This document shows, in pieces, positions 24,466 to 33,224 of a stretch of 64,000 bases of DNA (within the stretch, counting starts at the first letter, position 1; each line of letters opens with the position of its first letter). Position numbers and translations under genes: made by a program. The notes beneath the pieces were generated by a model. It was not told the origin of the DNA and searched no databases. It worked only from the letters and a program-made list of their open reading frames with translations. The stretch is from CAWFNW01 sp963817405 (GTDB lineage: Bacteria > Actinomycetota > Coriobacteriia > Anaerosomatales > Anaerosomataceae): NCBI GenBank assembly GCA_963817405.1, contig CAWFNW010000003.1:248001-312000 (forward strand), written 5' to 3'.

Positions 24466-25740
24466 CTACTGGCGATAGAGCGCGAACATCTCCCAGGTGC
24501 GCTTCCACGCAAGCGGGATGCCGCCTGCGTAGTACCAGTACAGGACGTACGTGAGCCGCTTCATGAAGATCGCGGGGAAGCCCGCTAGGGTCATCTTCGA
24601 CATCCACCCGACGCCCCAGCCCGGACCGACGCTCACAAACTCGCCGTGCATGTGGGGGATGAACGGCTTGAGCTCCTCGTCGCGCGCCTCGCGAAGGATG
24701 TTGTCGGCGGTGTCCTGCGCCTGCCGGATCGCGAACTGAGCGAGCATCGGCAGCGTGTGCTTGTCGCCGGGGTCGCGGAATGCCGCCACATCGCCTACGG
24801 CATAGATGTCGGGGACGGTGGTCTTGCAGTACTGGTCGACGACGAGCCTGCCCGAGGGGTCGAAGGGGAGGTCCCACGTCACCGCGTCGGGGTCCGCCTT
24901 CGCGCCGCCGCAGCAGCAGAGCACGCTCGCGTCGATGACGCGCCCGTCTTGCAGGTAGACGGCCGTGTCGTCCACGTGCTCGGCCATGGAGCCGGTGACG
25001 AGTTCGACACCGAGCTTGGCGAGCCGCTTCTTCGCCTTCTCTCGCTGTGCCGTCGGCAGATCGTACAGGATGTCCGGGCGGCCTTCGATAACTCGGATGC
25101 GCAGGTCCTTGGGGTCGAGCCCGTGTTCAACGGCACGCTTGGGAAGGCGTTCGCCGAGTGTGCCAACAATCTCGATGCCGGTCGCGCCGGCGCCGATCAC
25201 GGCGACCGAGAGCGTACGGACGCGGAGGTCGTGGTCAGCGATCATTGCGGCCTTGCGGAGCTGCGTCTCGATCTTCAGTTGCAGCTCCTTGGCATCGTGC
25301 ACCGACCACATCGTGGTGGCGTGCTCGCGAAGCCCCGGGACGGGCGGTACGAACGCGACCGCGCCGGTGGCGAGGACGAGTCGTCCGTAGTGCACCGGCT
25401 CGTGCGGTCCCTCGCGAGGGCCGATGACAAGCTTGTGCTCCTCGGGGAAGACGTCGTGCACCCGGTTGTAGGCGACCGTGACCGGCAGGTCCTTGAAGAG
25501 CTTCGGCAGCCACAGCTCGCAAAACTCGGGACGGGGCGGGCCGACAGCGACCAGGTCGAGCTCTGACAGGGACTGCTGGCAGGGGTTGGGCTCCAAGAGG
25601 ATGATCTCGAGGTCGTCCGAGGGCTTCGACTTCTTGGCGAGTCGGACGGCGAGCGTGACGCCCGCGTAGCCGCCGCCCGCGATGACGACCCGCTTCTTCC
25701 CGCTCTCCTCCATGAATGACGGCTTGGACGTGAGTTCCAT
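24466..25740 (-). CDS. Type II NADH dehydrogenase-like flavoprotein
   Basis: A 424-residue two-dinucleotide-binding flavoprotein. The FAD motif is VVIAGGGYAGVTLAVRLAK, the NAD(P) motif VAVIGAGATGIEIVGTL, and the second FAD block DIYAVGDVAAF. The C-terminal amphipathic stretch (GFPAIFMKRLTYVLYWYYAGG) would hold it on the membrane, as in NDH-2. It likely oxidises NADH and reduces a quinone without pumping protons; sulfide:quinone-type relatives have Cys residues not evident here. ATG 25740 follows AAGGGAGC; the upstream frame to 25881 is not needed. Confidence 0.8.
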   Translation of the reverse strand: MELTSKPSFMEESGKKRVVIAGGGYAGVTLAVRLAKKSKPSDDLEIILLEPNPCQQSLSELDLVAVGPPRPEFCELWLPKLFKDLPVTVAYNRVHDVFPEEHKLVIGPREGPHEPVHYGRLVLATGAVAFVPPVPGLREHATTMWSVHDAKELQLKIETQLRKAAMIADHDLRVRTLSVAVIGAGATGIEIVGTLGERLPKRAVEHGLDPKDLRIRVIEGRPDILYDLPTAQREKAKKRLAKLGVELVTGSMAEHVDDTAVYLQDGRVIDASVLCCCGGAKADPDAVTWDLPFDPSGRLVVDQYCKTTVPDIYAVGDVAAFRDPGDKHTLPMLAQFAIRQAQDTADNILREARDEELKPFIPHMHGEFVSVGPGWGVGWMSKMTLAGFPAIFMKRLTYVLYWYYAGGIPLAWKRTWEMFALYRQ

Positions 25741-25941
25741 TCCGAAGCTCCCTTCGCCGACCGAATCCAGCGTACTCCAATCGCGTTGCGGGGGAACGGG
25801 TTTCTTGCGACTTCCTTCACAAGCGTGAATCGAGGCAGGTCTCCGCGGCAGCACTGCCTCCGCCGCGCTCTCGGCGCTCATGGCTGCGGACGCTTGGTGT
25901 ACGCTCTGGTGGACGCGCTACCGCACCGCCGAGGAGGACCG

Positions 25942-26426
25942 ATGCCGTACCACCTGCGCCGCTCGGACAGGGCGATTGCCGACCCACTCGAGGTCGACGC
26001 GATCATCCGCTCGGGGCGCTACTGCGCGATCGCGCTCGTCGATGGCGAGGAGCCGTACGTCGTCACGATGAGCTACGGCTACGATGACAGCGCCGAACAG
26101 GCTCTACTTCCACGTCGCGAAGGAGGGCCACAAGCTCGACATCATCGCGCGCAACCCGCGCGCGTGCGCGACCATCGTGCTGGAAGAGGGGTACACCACC
26201 GGGGCGTGCGAACACCCGTACAAGAGCGTGGTGCTCCGGGGCACGATGCGCGTTGTCGTGGACCCCGAGGAGCAGCGGCGAGCCCTGCGGGTGCTCGTCG
26301 GGCACCAGGAAGCACGAGCCGGCTGAGTACTGGGCATCCCGAGGGCTCGACGAGGAGCGGCACTACGGCCGCTTCACGGCGCTCGCCTTCGAGATCGAGC
26401 ACATCACGGCGAAGCAGGGGAGCTGA
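25942..26426 (+). pseudogene. Pyridoxamine 5'-phosphate oxidase family protein, two frameshifts
   Basis: Begins at ATG 25942 after GAGGAGG with YHLRRSDRAIADPLEVDAII and VDGEEPYVVTMSYGYD. The homology moves to another frame near 26090 (NRLYFHVAKEGHKLDIIARN ... GYTTGACEHPYKSVVLRG) and to the third frame near 26312 (EPAEYWASRGLDEERHYGRF ... ITAKQGS, stop 26424-26426). Together the pieces make one complete FMN-binding split-barrel protein of about 160 residues of the actinobacterial PNPOx-like group (often annotated as antibiotic-resistance nitroimidazole reductase-like). Two single-base errors or real mutations break it. Confidence 0.7.
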
Positions 26427-26436
26427 GGGCCGGCGG

Positions 26437-26957
26437 CTACGTGCTGAGTGCCGCCCGTTTCTCCTCGATCGTTTGCACGTGGTGCTGCGAGGTGCCGGAC
26501 GGTGTGCAGGAGCAGCTGCCGGAGCGTGACGAGTCCGGTCTCTGTGTGGATCGCCGTGCGCTCCCAGGCTTGAGGGGCGAGTCGTTCGAGGTCGGCGGCG
26601 AGCTGCGCGCGCGTCGCGTCCAACGAGCGCCAGGTCGAGCGCGACGTCACGCTCGGCGTAGTGGAGCGCCTCCGGATAGAGCCAGCCGTCCGCGCCGACC
26701 AGCAGCGGTCGGTCCATCGCGATCGTTCGCTTCATGCGGTCGGCTAGGAACTGGTCGCAGTCGGCCACGTGGGACACGACCTCTTGCGCGCTCATCTTCC
26801 CGGGAACAGGGTGCGCGAGCAGCTGCACGCGCGTGAGGTCTGCGATCGCATCGCGCAAGAGCGACGCGCCGGCTCGGTAGCGCGCGATGAGCTCCGATAC
26901 GGGCGCGCCGTCGTCGAGCTGAGCGGCCGCGATCTGTGCGTGGTCCGTGATGCCCAT
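26437..26957 (-). pseudogene. DinB-family protein, two frameshifts
   Basis: Starts at ATG 26957 after GAGGAGG with IARYRAGASLLRDAIADLT, GKMSAQEVVSHVADCDQFLADRM and YAERDVALDL. It shifts frame near 26650 to RSLDATRAQLAADLERL ... LRQLLLHTVRHLA, and shifts again near 26490 to HHVQTIEEKRAALST (stop 26437-26439). The joined product is a DinB/YfiT four-helix protein of about 170 residues with the usual three metal His positions; such proteins are metal-dependent thiol transferases or hydrolases. Convergent with the broken PNPOx gene. Confidence 0.65.
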
Positions 26958-27131
26958 GCTGCCTCCTCGGCCGGGTGCTCGCTGATTCTAGCATCCACTG
27001 AGCTGCGCAGGCCGCGGTTCCGTCGGCCGTCCGCTGAACCGCAGAATGCGTCCTCTGGTACCGTGATGAGGGGTATATGCAGAGAGACAGTGACCCGATG
27101 GGACTGCTGGCACTCGGAGGAGGGGGCTCAT

Positions 27132-28080
27132 ATGCGTCGCAAGGCAATCATCATCGGACTCCTGACCGTCTTCGCGCTGGCCGCGGTCGCCGGGTGCAGC
27201 AGCGGTGCGGGGAATGACGCGACCAAGGGCCCCGTCACCGTGGGCTCCAAGATCGATACCGAGGGCGGCGTGCTCGGTCAGATCATCATCGCCGTGCTGA
27301 AGGACGCCGGTTTCGAGGTGGTCGACAAGACGAAGACCGGCACAACCGACGTGGTTCGCAAGGCGCTCACCTCGGGCGAGATCGACGTCTATCCCGAGTA
27401 CACGGGCACCGCGCTCACGCAGTTCTTCCCCGATGCGAGGATCCCGGGCGGGGTCAGCAGCGACGCCCAAGCGTCGTTCGACACGGTGAAGGAGCTCGAC
27501 GCCAAGAACGGGATCGTCTGGCTGGAGCGGGCACCGGCGAACAACACCTGGGCGATCGCTATTCCGGGCGCGCTCGCCGAGCGCCAACAACATCGCGAGC
27601 CTCGCCGACTGGGCCAAGTACGTCAACGCAGGTAACCCCGTGAAGCTCGTCGGTTCTCAGGAGTTCGTGGACCGCGAAGACGCGCTGCCGGCGTTCGAGA
27701 AGGCGTACGGCTTCAGCCTCAAGGCCGACCAGCTCATCGTCCTCTCAGGAGGCGACACAGCGCAGACCGAGGCCGCAGCGGCGCAGGGCACCAACGGCGC
27801 GAACGCGGCGATGGCGTACGGCACCGACGGCAGCATCTCAGCGCTCGGGCTTGTCGTGCTCTCGGACCCGATGGGTGTGCAGCCGGTCTACGAGCCGGCG
27901 CCGAGTATCCGGAAAGCGGTCCTCGACAAGTACCCTGAGATCGCGACACTGCTCGATCCCGTCTTCAAGACGCTCACCCTTGAGACGCTCCAGGGGCTGA
28001 ACGGCAAGGTCGCCGTCGACGGACAGGATCCCACGGTCGTCGCCGTCGAGTATCTGAAGTCCAAGGGGCTCATCAAGTAG
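27132..28080 (+). pseudogene. Osmoprotectant ABC transporter binding lipoprotein, one frameshift
   Basis: From ATG 27132 (after GGAGGAGGGGG) a lipoprotein signal ends in LAAVAGC. Family blocks are VTVGSKIDTEGGVLGQII, TSGEIDVYPEYTGTAL and, after a single-base shift near 27585, NIASLADWAKYVNAG, KLVGSQEFVDR, AAMAYGTDGSISALGLVVL and NGKVAVDGQDPTVVA. This is the OsmF/YehZ/OpuBC-type glycine betaine/choline binding protein of about 315 residues. The three downstream transporter genes are intact, so the shift may be a sequencing error. Confidence 0.75.
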
Positions 28081-29271
28081 GTGACGGCCTCGCGCGCACA
28101 CCGGCCGGGCCCTGATGCGGTCGCCCTCACCGGCGCGCTCGTTGCGCTCGCCGGCGCGGCGCTCCTCCCGCTCGCCGAGCTCCGCGCGAACCGTCTCGTG
28201 CCCGGCACGCTCGAGTCGCTCGGTGTCGCGGGAGCGCTCGCGCTCCCGGTGTGGGTCGCGCTCGCGGTCGGCTTCGCCGCCGCGCTCGTGCCGGCAACCG
28301 CCGCCCGCCCGCGCCTCGCGCGCGTGAGCGCCTGGGGCCTCGTCGGCGCCACAGCGTGGGCGCTCGGCGCCGCGTGCAGCCGCCTCCTCGAGGGGCAGCA
28401 CGCTGTCACGCGCGTCTCGATCGGCGCGGGCGCGTGGGTGGTCTTGGCGGGCGCGGCGGTGCTCGGCTTCGCGGGGCGCGCCGACACCGGCACGGGCCCC
28501 CGGACCCTCGTAGCGCGCCTCGCCATACCCATCGCCGGCGTCACGGCGGTGGCGCTCGCGTTCGCCCTCGGCGGTCTGGACCAGCTCTCCCTCGCCCGCG
28601 AGTACGTGGTTCGCGCAGCCTCGTTCTGGCAGCTCGTGCTCGGGCACGTGACCCTCGCCGCAGCTGCGCTCACCGCCGGGCTCGTGATCGGCGTCCCGCT
28701 CGGGTTGGCGGCCACGCGCCACCGCCACGTCCGCTCGGCGGTGCTCGGTGTGACCGGCATCATCCAGACCATCCCGTCGCTCGCGCTCCTCGGCCTGCTG
28801 GTCGTGCCGCTCGCGGCGCTTGGCGCGGCGTACCCCCTTCTCCGTGAACTCGGCATCCGCGGCATCGGCGCGGCGCCCGGCTTCATCGCGCTCACGCTTT
28901 ACGCGCTCCTGCCGATCGTGCGCAACACCTACGTGGGACTCTCCGAGGTCGACCCCGGCGCCATCGACGCTGGCCGGGGGATGGGGATGAGTCCGTCGCA
29001 GCTGCTGATGCGTGTGGAGTTGCCGCTGGCGTTGCCGCTCATCATCGATGGTGTTCGGACGGCGACCGTCTTGCTCGTGGGCATCACGACGCTCACCGTG
29101 TTCGCCGGCGCGCGGAATCTCGGCATCCTCATCTTCGAGGGCCTCGGGCAGTTCGCGCCCGACCTCATTCTGCTCGGCGCGATCCCCACCATCGCGCTTG
29201 CCCTCATCGCCGACGTCGGGTTGAGCGCGCTCGGCCGAGCGCTCACGCCGGAAGGAGTACGCGCCACGTGA
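28081..29271 (+). CDS. Osmoprotectant ABC permease, YehY-like long form
   Basis: A 396-residue permease. The first about 170 residues are extra membrane helices, as in E. coli YehY (about 385 residues); the C-terminal part is the OpuBB-type BPD transporter domain (FWQLVLGHVTLAAAALTAGLVIGVPLG, GLSEVDPGAIDAGRGMGMSPSQLLMRVELPLALP). Starts with GTG directly after the binding-protein stop and overlaps the ATPase gene by GTGA. Confidence 0.85.
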   Translation: MTASRAHRPGPDAVALTGALVALAGAALLPLAELRANRLVPGTLESLGVAGALALPVWVALAVGFAAALVPATAARPRLARVSAWGLVGATAWALGAACSRLLEGQHAVTRVSIGAGAWVVLAGAAVLGFAGRADTGTGPRTLVARLAIPIAGVTAVALAFALGGLDQLSLAREYVVRAASFWQLVLGHVTLAAAALTAGLVIGVPLGLAATRHRHVRSAVLGVTGIIQTIPSLALLGLLVVPLAALGAAYPLLRELGIRGIGAAPGFIALTLYALLPIVRNTYVGLSEVDPGAIDAGRGMGMSPSQLLMRVELPLALPLIIDGVRTATVLLVGITTLTVFAGARNLGILIFEGLGQFAPDLILLGAIPTIALALIADVGLSALGRALTPEGVRAT

Positions 29272-30398
29272 TCGCCTTCGAACACGTCACCAAGCGCTAC
29301 GGGGACAAGACCGCCGTCAACGACCTCACGTTCGAGGTTGCGCAAGGCGAGGTCTGCGTGCTCATCGGCCCGTCGGGCTGCGGCAAGACGACGACGATGC
29401 GCATGGTGAACCGCTTGATCGAGCCCACGAGCGGGCGCATCCTCGTGGACGGCACGGACGTGACCGAGCTCAAGCCCGAGGTGCTTCGCCGTCGGCTTGG
29501 CTACGCGATCCAGTCGGTCGGCCTCTTCCCGCACCTGACCGTTGCCGAGAACATCGGCGTCGTGCCTCGGCTGCTTGGCTGGGGCGCCCCGCGGATGGCG
29601 GCGCGCGCCGAGGAGCTGCTATCGCTTGTCGGCCTTGACCCCGCCGAGTACGCCCGCAAGTACCCTCGGCAGCTCTCCGGCGGCGAGGCCCAGCGCATCG
29701 GCGTCGCGCGGGCGCTCGCTGCCGACCCGCCGGCGCTTCTTATGGACGAGCCGTTCGGCGCCGTCGACCCGCTCACGCGCGAGCGGCTCCAGGCCGAGTT
29801 CGGCCGCATCCAGCGCGAGCTTGGCAAGACGGTCATCTTCGTCACGCACGACATCGACGAAGCGATCCGGTTGGCCGATCGCATCGCGATCATGCGTGAC
29901 GGGCACCTCGAGCAGTACGACACGCCGGAGTCGGTCCTGGACCGCCCCGCCAATGCGTTTGTCCGAGACTTCGTGGGCGCCGACCGTGCGCTCAAGCGGC
30001 TCGTCCGCGTGCGTGTCACCGACGTCATGCGCGACGCGCCGTCGGTGCGCGAGTCGGCGGTGGCCGGCGTTAGCCACTCCGGCGGTGGCACGGCCGTTCG
30101 TTTCGTGTACGTCGTGGACGCGAACGACCGCCTGCTCGGCTGGGTGGACACTCGCGAGCTCGCGCGCGGCGCAAGCCCGGCCGACGCGCTCACGCGCGTC
30201 GACGCGGCGCAGGCGTCGGTCCCCGAGGACGCCAGTCTGAAAGAAGCGCTCTCGCGCATGCTCGGCCTCGGCTTTCGGAGCATCGCGGTGACCGACGCCG
30301 GCGGGCGCCTCCTGGGAGAAGTGCAGTTCCACGACATCGAGGCCGCAATGGGACAGAGCGACGATCGCCTCGCGCGGGAGGAGGCGCCCGCCTCGTGA
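29268..30398 (+). CDS. Osmoprotectant ABC ATPase with CBS domains
   Basis: A 376-residue OpuBA/YehX/ProV-type ATPase: Walker A GPSGCGKTT, signature LSGGEAQRIG, Walker B LLMDEPFGAVDP, H-loop THDIDEAI. Residues about 245-365 form a CBS pair (RVTDVMRDAPSV; KEALSRMLGLGFRSIAVTD), which in relatives senses ionic strength or cyclic dinucleotides. GTG 29268 overlaps the upstream stop and its own stop overlaps the next gene. Confidence 0.87.
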   Translation: MIAFEHVTKRYGDKTAVNDLTFEVAQGEVCVLIGPSGCGKTTTMRMVNRLIEPTSGRILVDGTDVTELKPEVLRRRLGYAIQSVGLFPHLTVAENIGVVPRLLGWGAPRMAARAEELLSLVGLDPAEYARKYPRQLSGGEAQRIGVARALAADPPALLMDEPFGAVDPLTRERLQAEFGRIQRELGKTVIFVTHDIDEAIRLADRIAIMRDGHLEQYDTPESVLDRPANAFVRDFVGADRALKRLVRVRVTDVMRDAPSVRESAVAGVSHSGGGTAVRFVYVVDANDRLLGWVDTRELARGASPADALTRVDAAQASVPEDASLKEALSRMLGLGFRSIAVTDAGGRLLGEVQFHDIEAAMGQSDDRLAREEAPAS

Positions 30399-31162
30399 CG
30401 CGCGGACGACGCCTCGCGGGATGGTTCGCGACCGCCGCCGCGGCGCTCGCGTTCGCGTGGCTGGTCTCCGCCGATGGGTTGTGGACCTCGGCGCTCCGCG
30501 GCATCTTCCCGCAGTACCGCGACGTACTCATGCCGCGCGACAGCCTCGCGACGTTCGTGCTGCAACATCTGGCCATCGTGGGGGTTTCGAGCGGGCTCAC
30601 CATCGGCATCGGCGTCCCGCTCGGGATCTTCGTCACCCGCAGGGCTGGACGCGACTTCCACGGGCTCGTGGTGGCCGCGACGGACCTCGGCCAGACGTTC
30701 CCGCCGGTGGCTGTCCTCGCCCTGGCGATGCCGCTTCTGGGCTTCGGCTTCTGGCCGACGGTCGTGGCGCTCGTGATCTACGGCCTCTTCCCGGTCGTGA
30801 GCAGCACGATCGCGGGCATCGAGGCGGTTCCGGCGTCGGTCTTGGAGGCCGCACGCGGCATGGGCATGAGCCCGATGCAGCGGCTCCTGCGCGTGGAGCT
30901 GCCGCTGGCGCTCCGCGTGATCCTCTCGGGGATCCGCACCTCGGTCGCCATCAATATCGGGACGGCGACGGTCGGCGCCGCGATCGGGACGGGCGGGCTT
31001 GGTGTGCCGATTATCGGCGGGCTCGCGGTGCAGAACATGGCGTACGTCATCGAGGGCGCTCTCCCGGCGGCGCTCCTCGCGGTTATCGCCGACGTCACCC
31101 TCGCGCAGGTCGAGCGGGCGGCTGCGGTGGGCGGGGGAGCAGACACGCCCGCCCGAGCCTGA
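30395..31162 (+). CDS. Osmoprotectant ABC permease, YehW-like
   Basis: A 255-residue OpuBB-type permease with the loop EAARGMGMSPMQRLLRVELPLALR that contacts the ATPase. It is the short permease partner of the long-form YehY-like protein; the order binding protein, long permease, ATPase, short permease is that of E. coli yehZYXW. GTG start overlaps the ATPase stop. Confidence 0.85.
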   Translation: MTRGRRLAGWFATAAAALAFAWLVSADGLWTSALRGIFPQYRDVLMPRDSLATFVLQHLAIVGVSSGLTIGIGVPLGIFVTRRAGRDFHGLVVAATDLGQTFPPVAVLALAMPLLGFGFWPTVVALVIYGLFPVVSSTIAGIEAVPASVLEAARGMGMSPMQRLLRVELPLALRVILSGIRTSVAINIGTATVGAAIGTGGLGVPIIGGLAVQNMAYVIEGALPAALLAVIADVTLAQVERAAAVGGGADTPARA

Positions 31163-31207
31163 TCGCCTCCGGTGGCACCGTCCCGCCGCTCGCCGTACCC
31201 TGTACGC

Positions 31208-32608
31208 ATGCCTTCACTTCCTGAGATCGCCCGTGCCGCGGTCACCGAGCACGACATGTTCCCACCCGACGCCGTCGTCCTGGTGCTCGTCTCCGGTGGC
31301 GCGGACTCCATCGCACTGCTGCGCATGCTCGCGGCAGGGGAGCTCGGTCAGGCGCCCGGCCTCTCGGTCCTCCACGTCAACCACATGCTCCGCGGCGAGG
31401 CGGCCGACGAGGACGCCGCGTTCGTTGAGGACCTGTGCGCGACCTTGGGCGTGCCGTGCCGCGTCGTCCGCTATGACGTCGCCTCGTACGCTGAAGCCGA
31501 GGGCCTCAATCTCGAGGACGCCGGCCGGCGCGTGCGCTACCGCTTCGCCGAGCAGGAGCTCGACGCACGCTGTGCGGCGCGTGGCGTGACCCCGCGCTCC
31601 GGCCGCATCTTGACCGCGCACTCGCTCGACGACCTCACCGAGACCTTCCTCATGCGACTCGTGACCGGCTCCGGCCCCTGCGGCCTGCGCGCGATTCCTG
31701 CGGTCCGCGGCCGCATCGTCCGCCCGCTCCTCGGCGTGCGGCGCGCGGAGATCACCGAGTATCTGGACGCGCTCGGCCAGCCGTGGCGCGAGGACGCCAC
31801 GAACGCTGACACCGCCCGGTTGCGCGCGTGGGTGCGCCACGAGCTCAAGCCGCTTGTGGAGAGCGTCAACCCGTCCTTCAGCGCCACGCTCGAGCGCACC
31901 GTGCGCATCGTGAGCGACGAGGACGCGCTCCTGTCAGACATGGCGGGCGGCTTCGCCGCGACGTTCGCGGACGTCGAGGGCGGACGCCTCGCGTTCGATC
32001 GCACGATGATGGGCACGCTCGACAAAGCGATGGCGCGCCGCGTCGTGCGGACCGCGCTCGTGGGCGCCTTCCCGGAAGCATCGCGCCTCGACGCGTCGCA
32101 TACGGACGCGATCGTCGCCGGCATGGCGGATGAGACCTTCGCGCGCGACCTGCCCTTCGGACTGCGGGCGGCTATTGAGTACGGTACACTTACAGTCTTC
32201 CGCCAGGACGAGTCGTTCCTGTCGGTGGCACCGTGTTTGCTCGATTGGCCGGGGAAATGCGACCTCGGCCCGCTCGGCCGGATCGAGGCGCGAATCACTG
32301 GCGTCGACGCCGTCGGAGCGGACCCGGAAGCCGCGTACTTCGACGCCGCGAACGTGGCGTCGACGCTCGTCGTGGACGCTGTCCGGCAGGGGGATCGTAT
32401 TCGGCCGCTCGGCATGCACGGCACGCGAAAGCTCCAGGATGTGCTCGTGGACGCAAAGGTCCCGCAGCGGTTGCGGGCAGGCACGCCGGTCGTGCGCGAC
32501 GGCGAGCAGGTGCTCTGGGTCGCGGGCGTGAAGCAGTCCGATGTCGCCAAGGTGACATCGGCGACGGAACGGGTACTGACGCTCGTCTGGATTCGGGAAC
32601 GTACGTAG
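31208..32608 (+). CDS. tilS: tRNA(Ile)-lysidine synthase
   Basis: A 466-residue enzyme that modifies C34 of the tRNA-Ile CAU anticodon with lysine. The N-terminal ATP-pyrophosphatase motif is VSGGADS; HVNHMLRGEAADEDA and RIVRPLL follow, then the TilS middle domain and a C-terminal about 100-residue domain (RPLGMHGTRKLQDVLVDAKVPQRLR). ATG 31208 comes seven bases after a TACCCT -10-like hexamer, without a clear ribosome site, so a leaderless message is possible. Followed by hpt and ftsH, a conserved bacterial gene order. Confidence 0.9.
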   Translation: MPSLPEIARAAVTEHDMFPPDAVVLVLVSGGADSIALLRMLAAGELGQAPGLSVLHVNHMLRGEAADEDAAFVEDLCATLGVPCRVVRYDVASYAEAEGLNLEDAGRRVRYRFAEQELDARCAARGVTPRSGRILTAHSLDDLTETFLMRLVTGSGPCGLRAIPAVRGRIVRPLLGVRRAEITEYLDALGQPWREDATNADTARLRAWVRHELKPLVESVNPSFSATLERTVRIVSDEDALLSDMAGGFAATFADVEGGRLAFDRTMMGTLDKAMARRVVRTALVGAFPEASRLDASHTDAIVAGMADETFARDLPFGLRAAIEYGTLTVFRQDESFLSVAPCLLDWPGKCDLGPLGRIEARITGVDAVGADPEAAYFDAANVASTLVVDAVRQGDRIRPLGMHGTRKLQDVLVDAKVPQRLRAGTPVVRDGEQVLWVAGVKQSDVAKVTSATERVLTLVWIRERT

Positions 32609-32660
32609 TACGCCGGATGTGCCCGCGAAGCTGCGCGAGCACTCGGGAAACGGAGTGGCC

Positions 32661-33206
32661 ATGTCGCTGCACGACGCAATTGAGCGAGTCATCCTCACCG
32701 AAGAGGACGTCCAGCAGCGCGTGCGCGAGCTTGGCGCAGAGATCGCCGCTGACTACGAGGGCAACTCGCTGCTGCTCGTGGCGGTGCTCAGAGGCGCGTC
32801 GCTCTTTGTGGCCGACCTCGCCCGGGCCATCGACGGCCCCGTGGAGATCGACTTCATGGCGGTGTCCTCATACGGCTCGCAGACCAAGTCGTCCGGCGTC
32901 GTCCGCATCATCAAGGACCTCGACGAGGTCATCGACGGCCGGCACGTGCTGGTGGTCGAGGACATCATCGACACCGGGCTTACGCTGAAGTACCTGCTCC
33001 GCAACCTCGCGTCGCGCAAGCCCGCAAGCCTCGAAGTCGTCACCCTACTTTCCAAGCCCGGCAAGCAGCGCGTGCCGATCGACTGCAAGTACACCGGGTT
33101 CGCGATTCCCGACGAGTTCGTCGTCGGCTATGGCCTGGACTACGCCGAGAAGTACCGCAACCTCCCGTACATCGGGGTGCTGAAGCCGGAAGTCTACACC
33201 TCGTAG
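32661..33206 (+). CDS. hpt: Hypoxanthine phosphoribosyltransferase
   Basis: A 181-residue PRTase. The PRPP loop is VLVVEDIIDTGLTL, and FMAVSSYGSQTKSSG is the flexible loop. It salvages hypoxanthine and guanine to nucleotides. ATG 32661 follows GGAG by seven bases; in-frame starts at 32619 and 32655 are weaker. It sits between tilS and ftsH as in many Gram-positives. Confidence 0.92.
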   Translation: MSLHDAIERVILTEEDVQQRVRELGAEIAADYEGNSLLLVAVLRGASLFVADLARAIDGPVEIDFMAVSSYGSQTKSSGVVRIIKDLDEVIDGRHVLVVEDIIDTGLTLKYLLRNLASRKPASLEVVTLLSKPGKQRVPIDCKYTGFAIPDEFVVGYGLDYAEKYRNLPYIGVLKPEVYTS

Positions 33207-33224
33207 GCCTCCCAGAAGGAGTGC

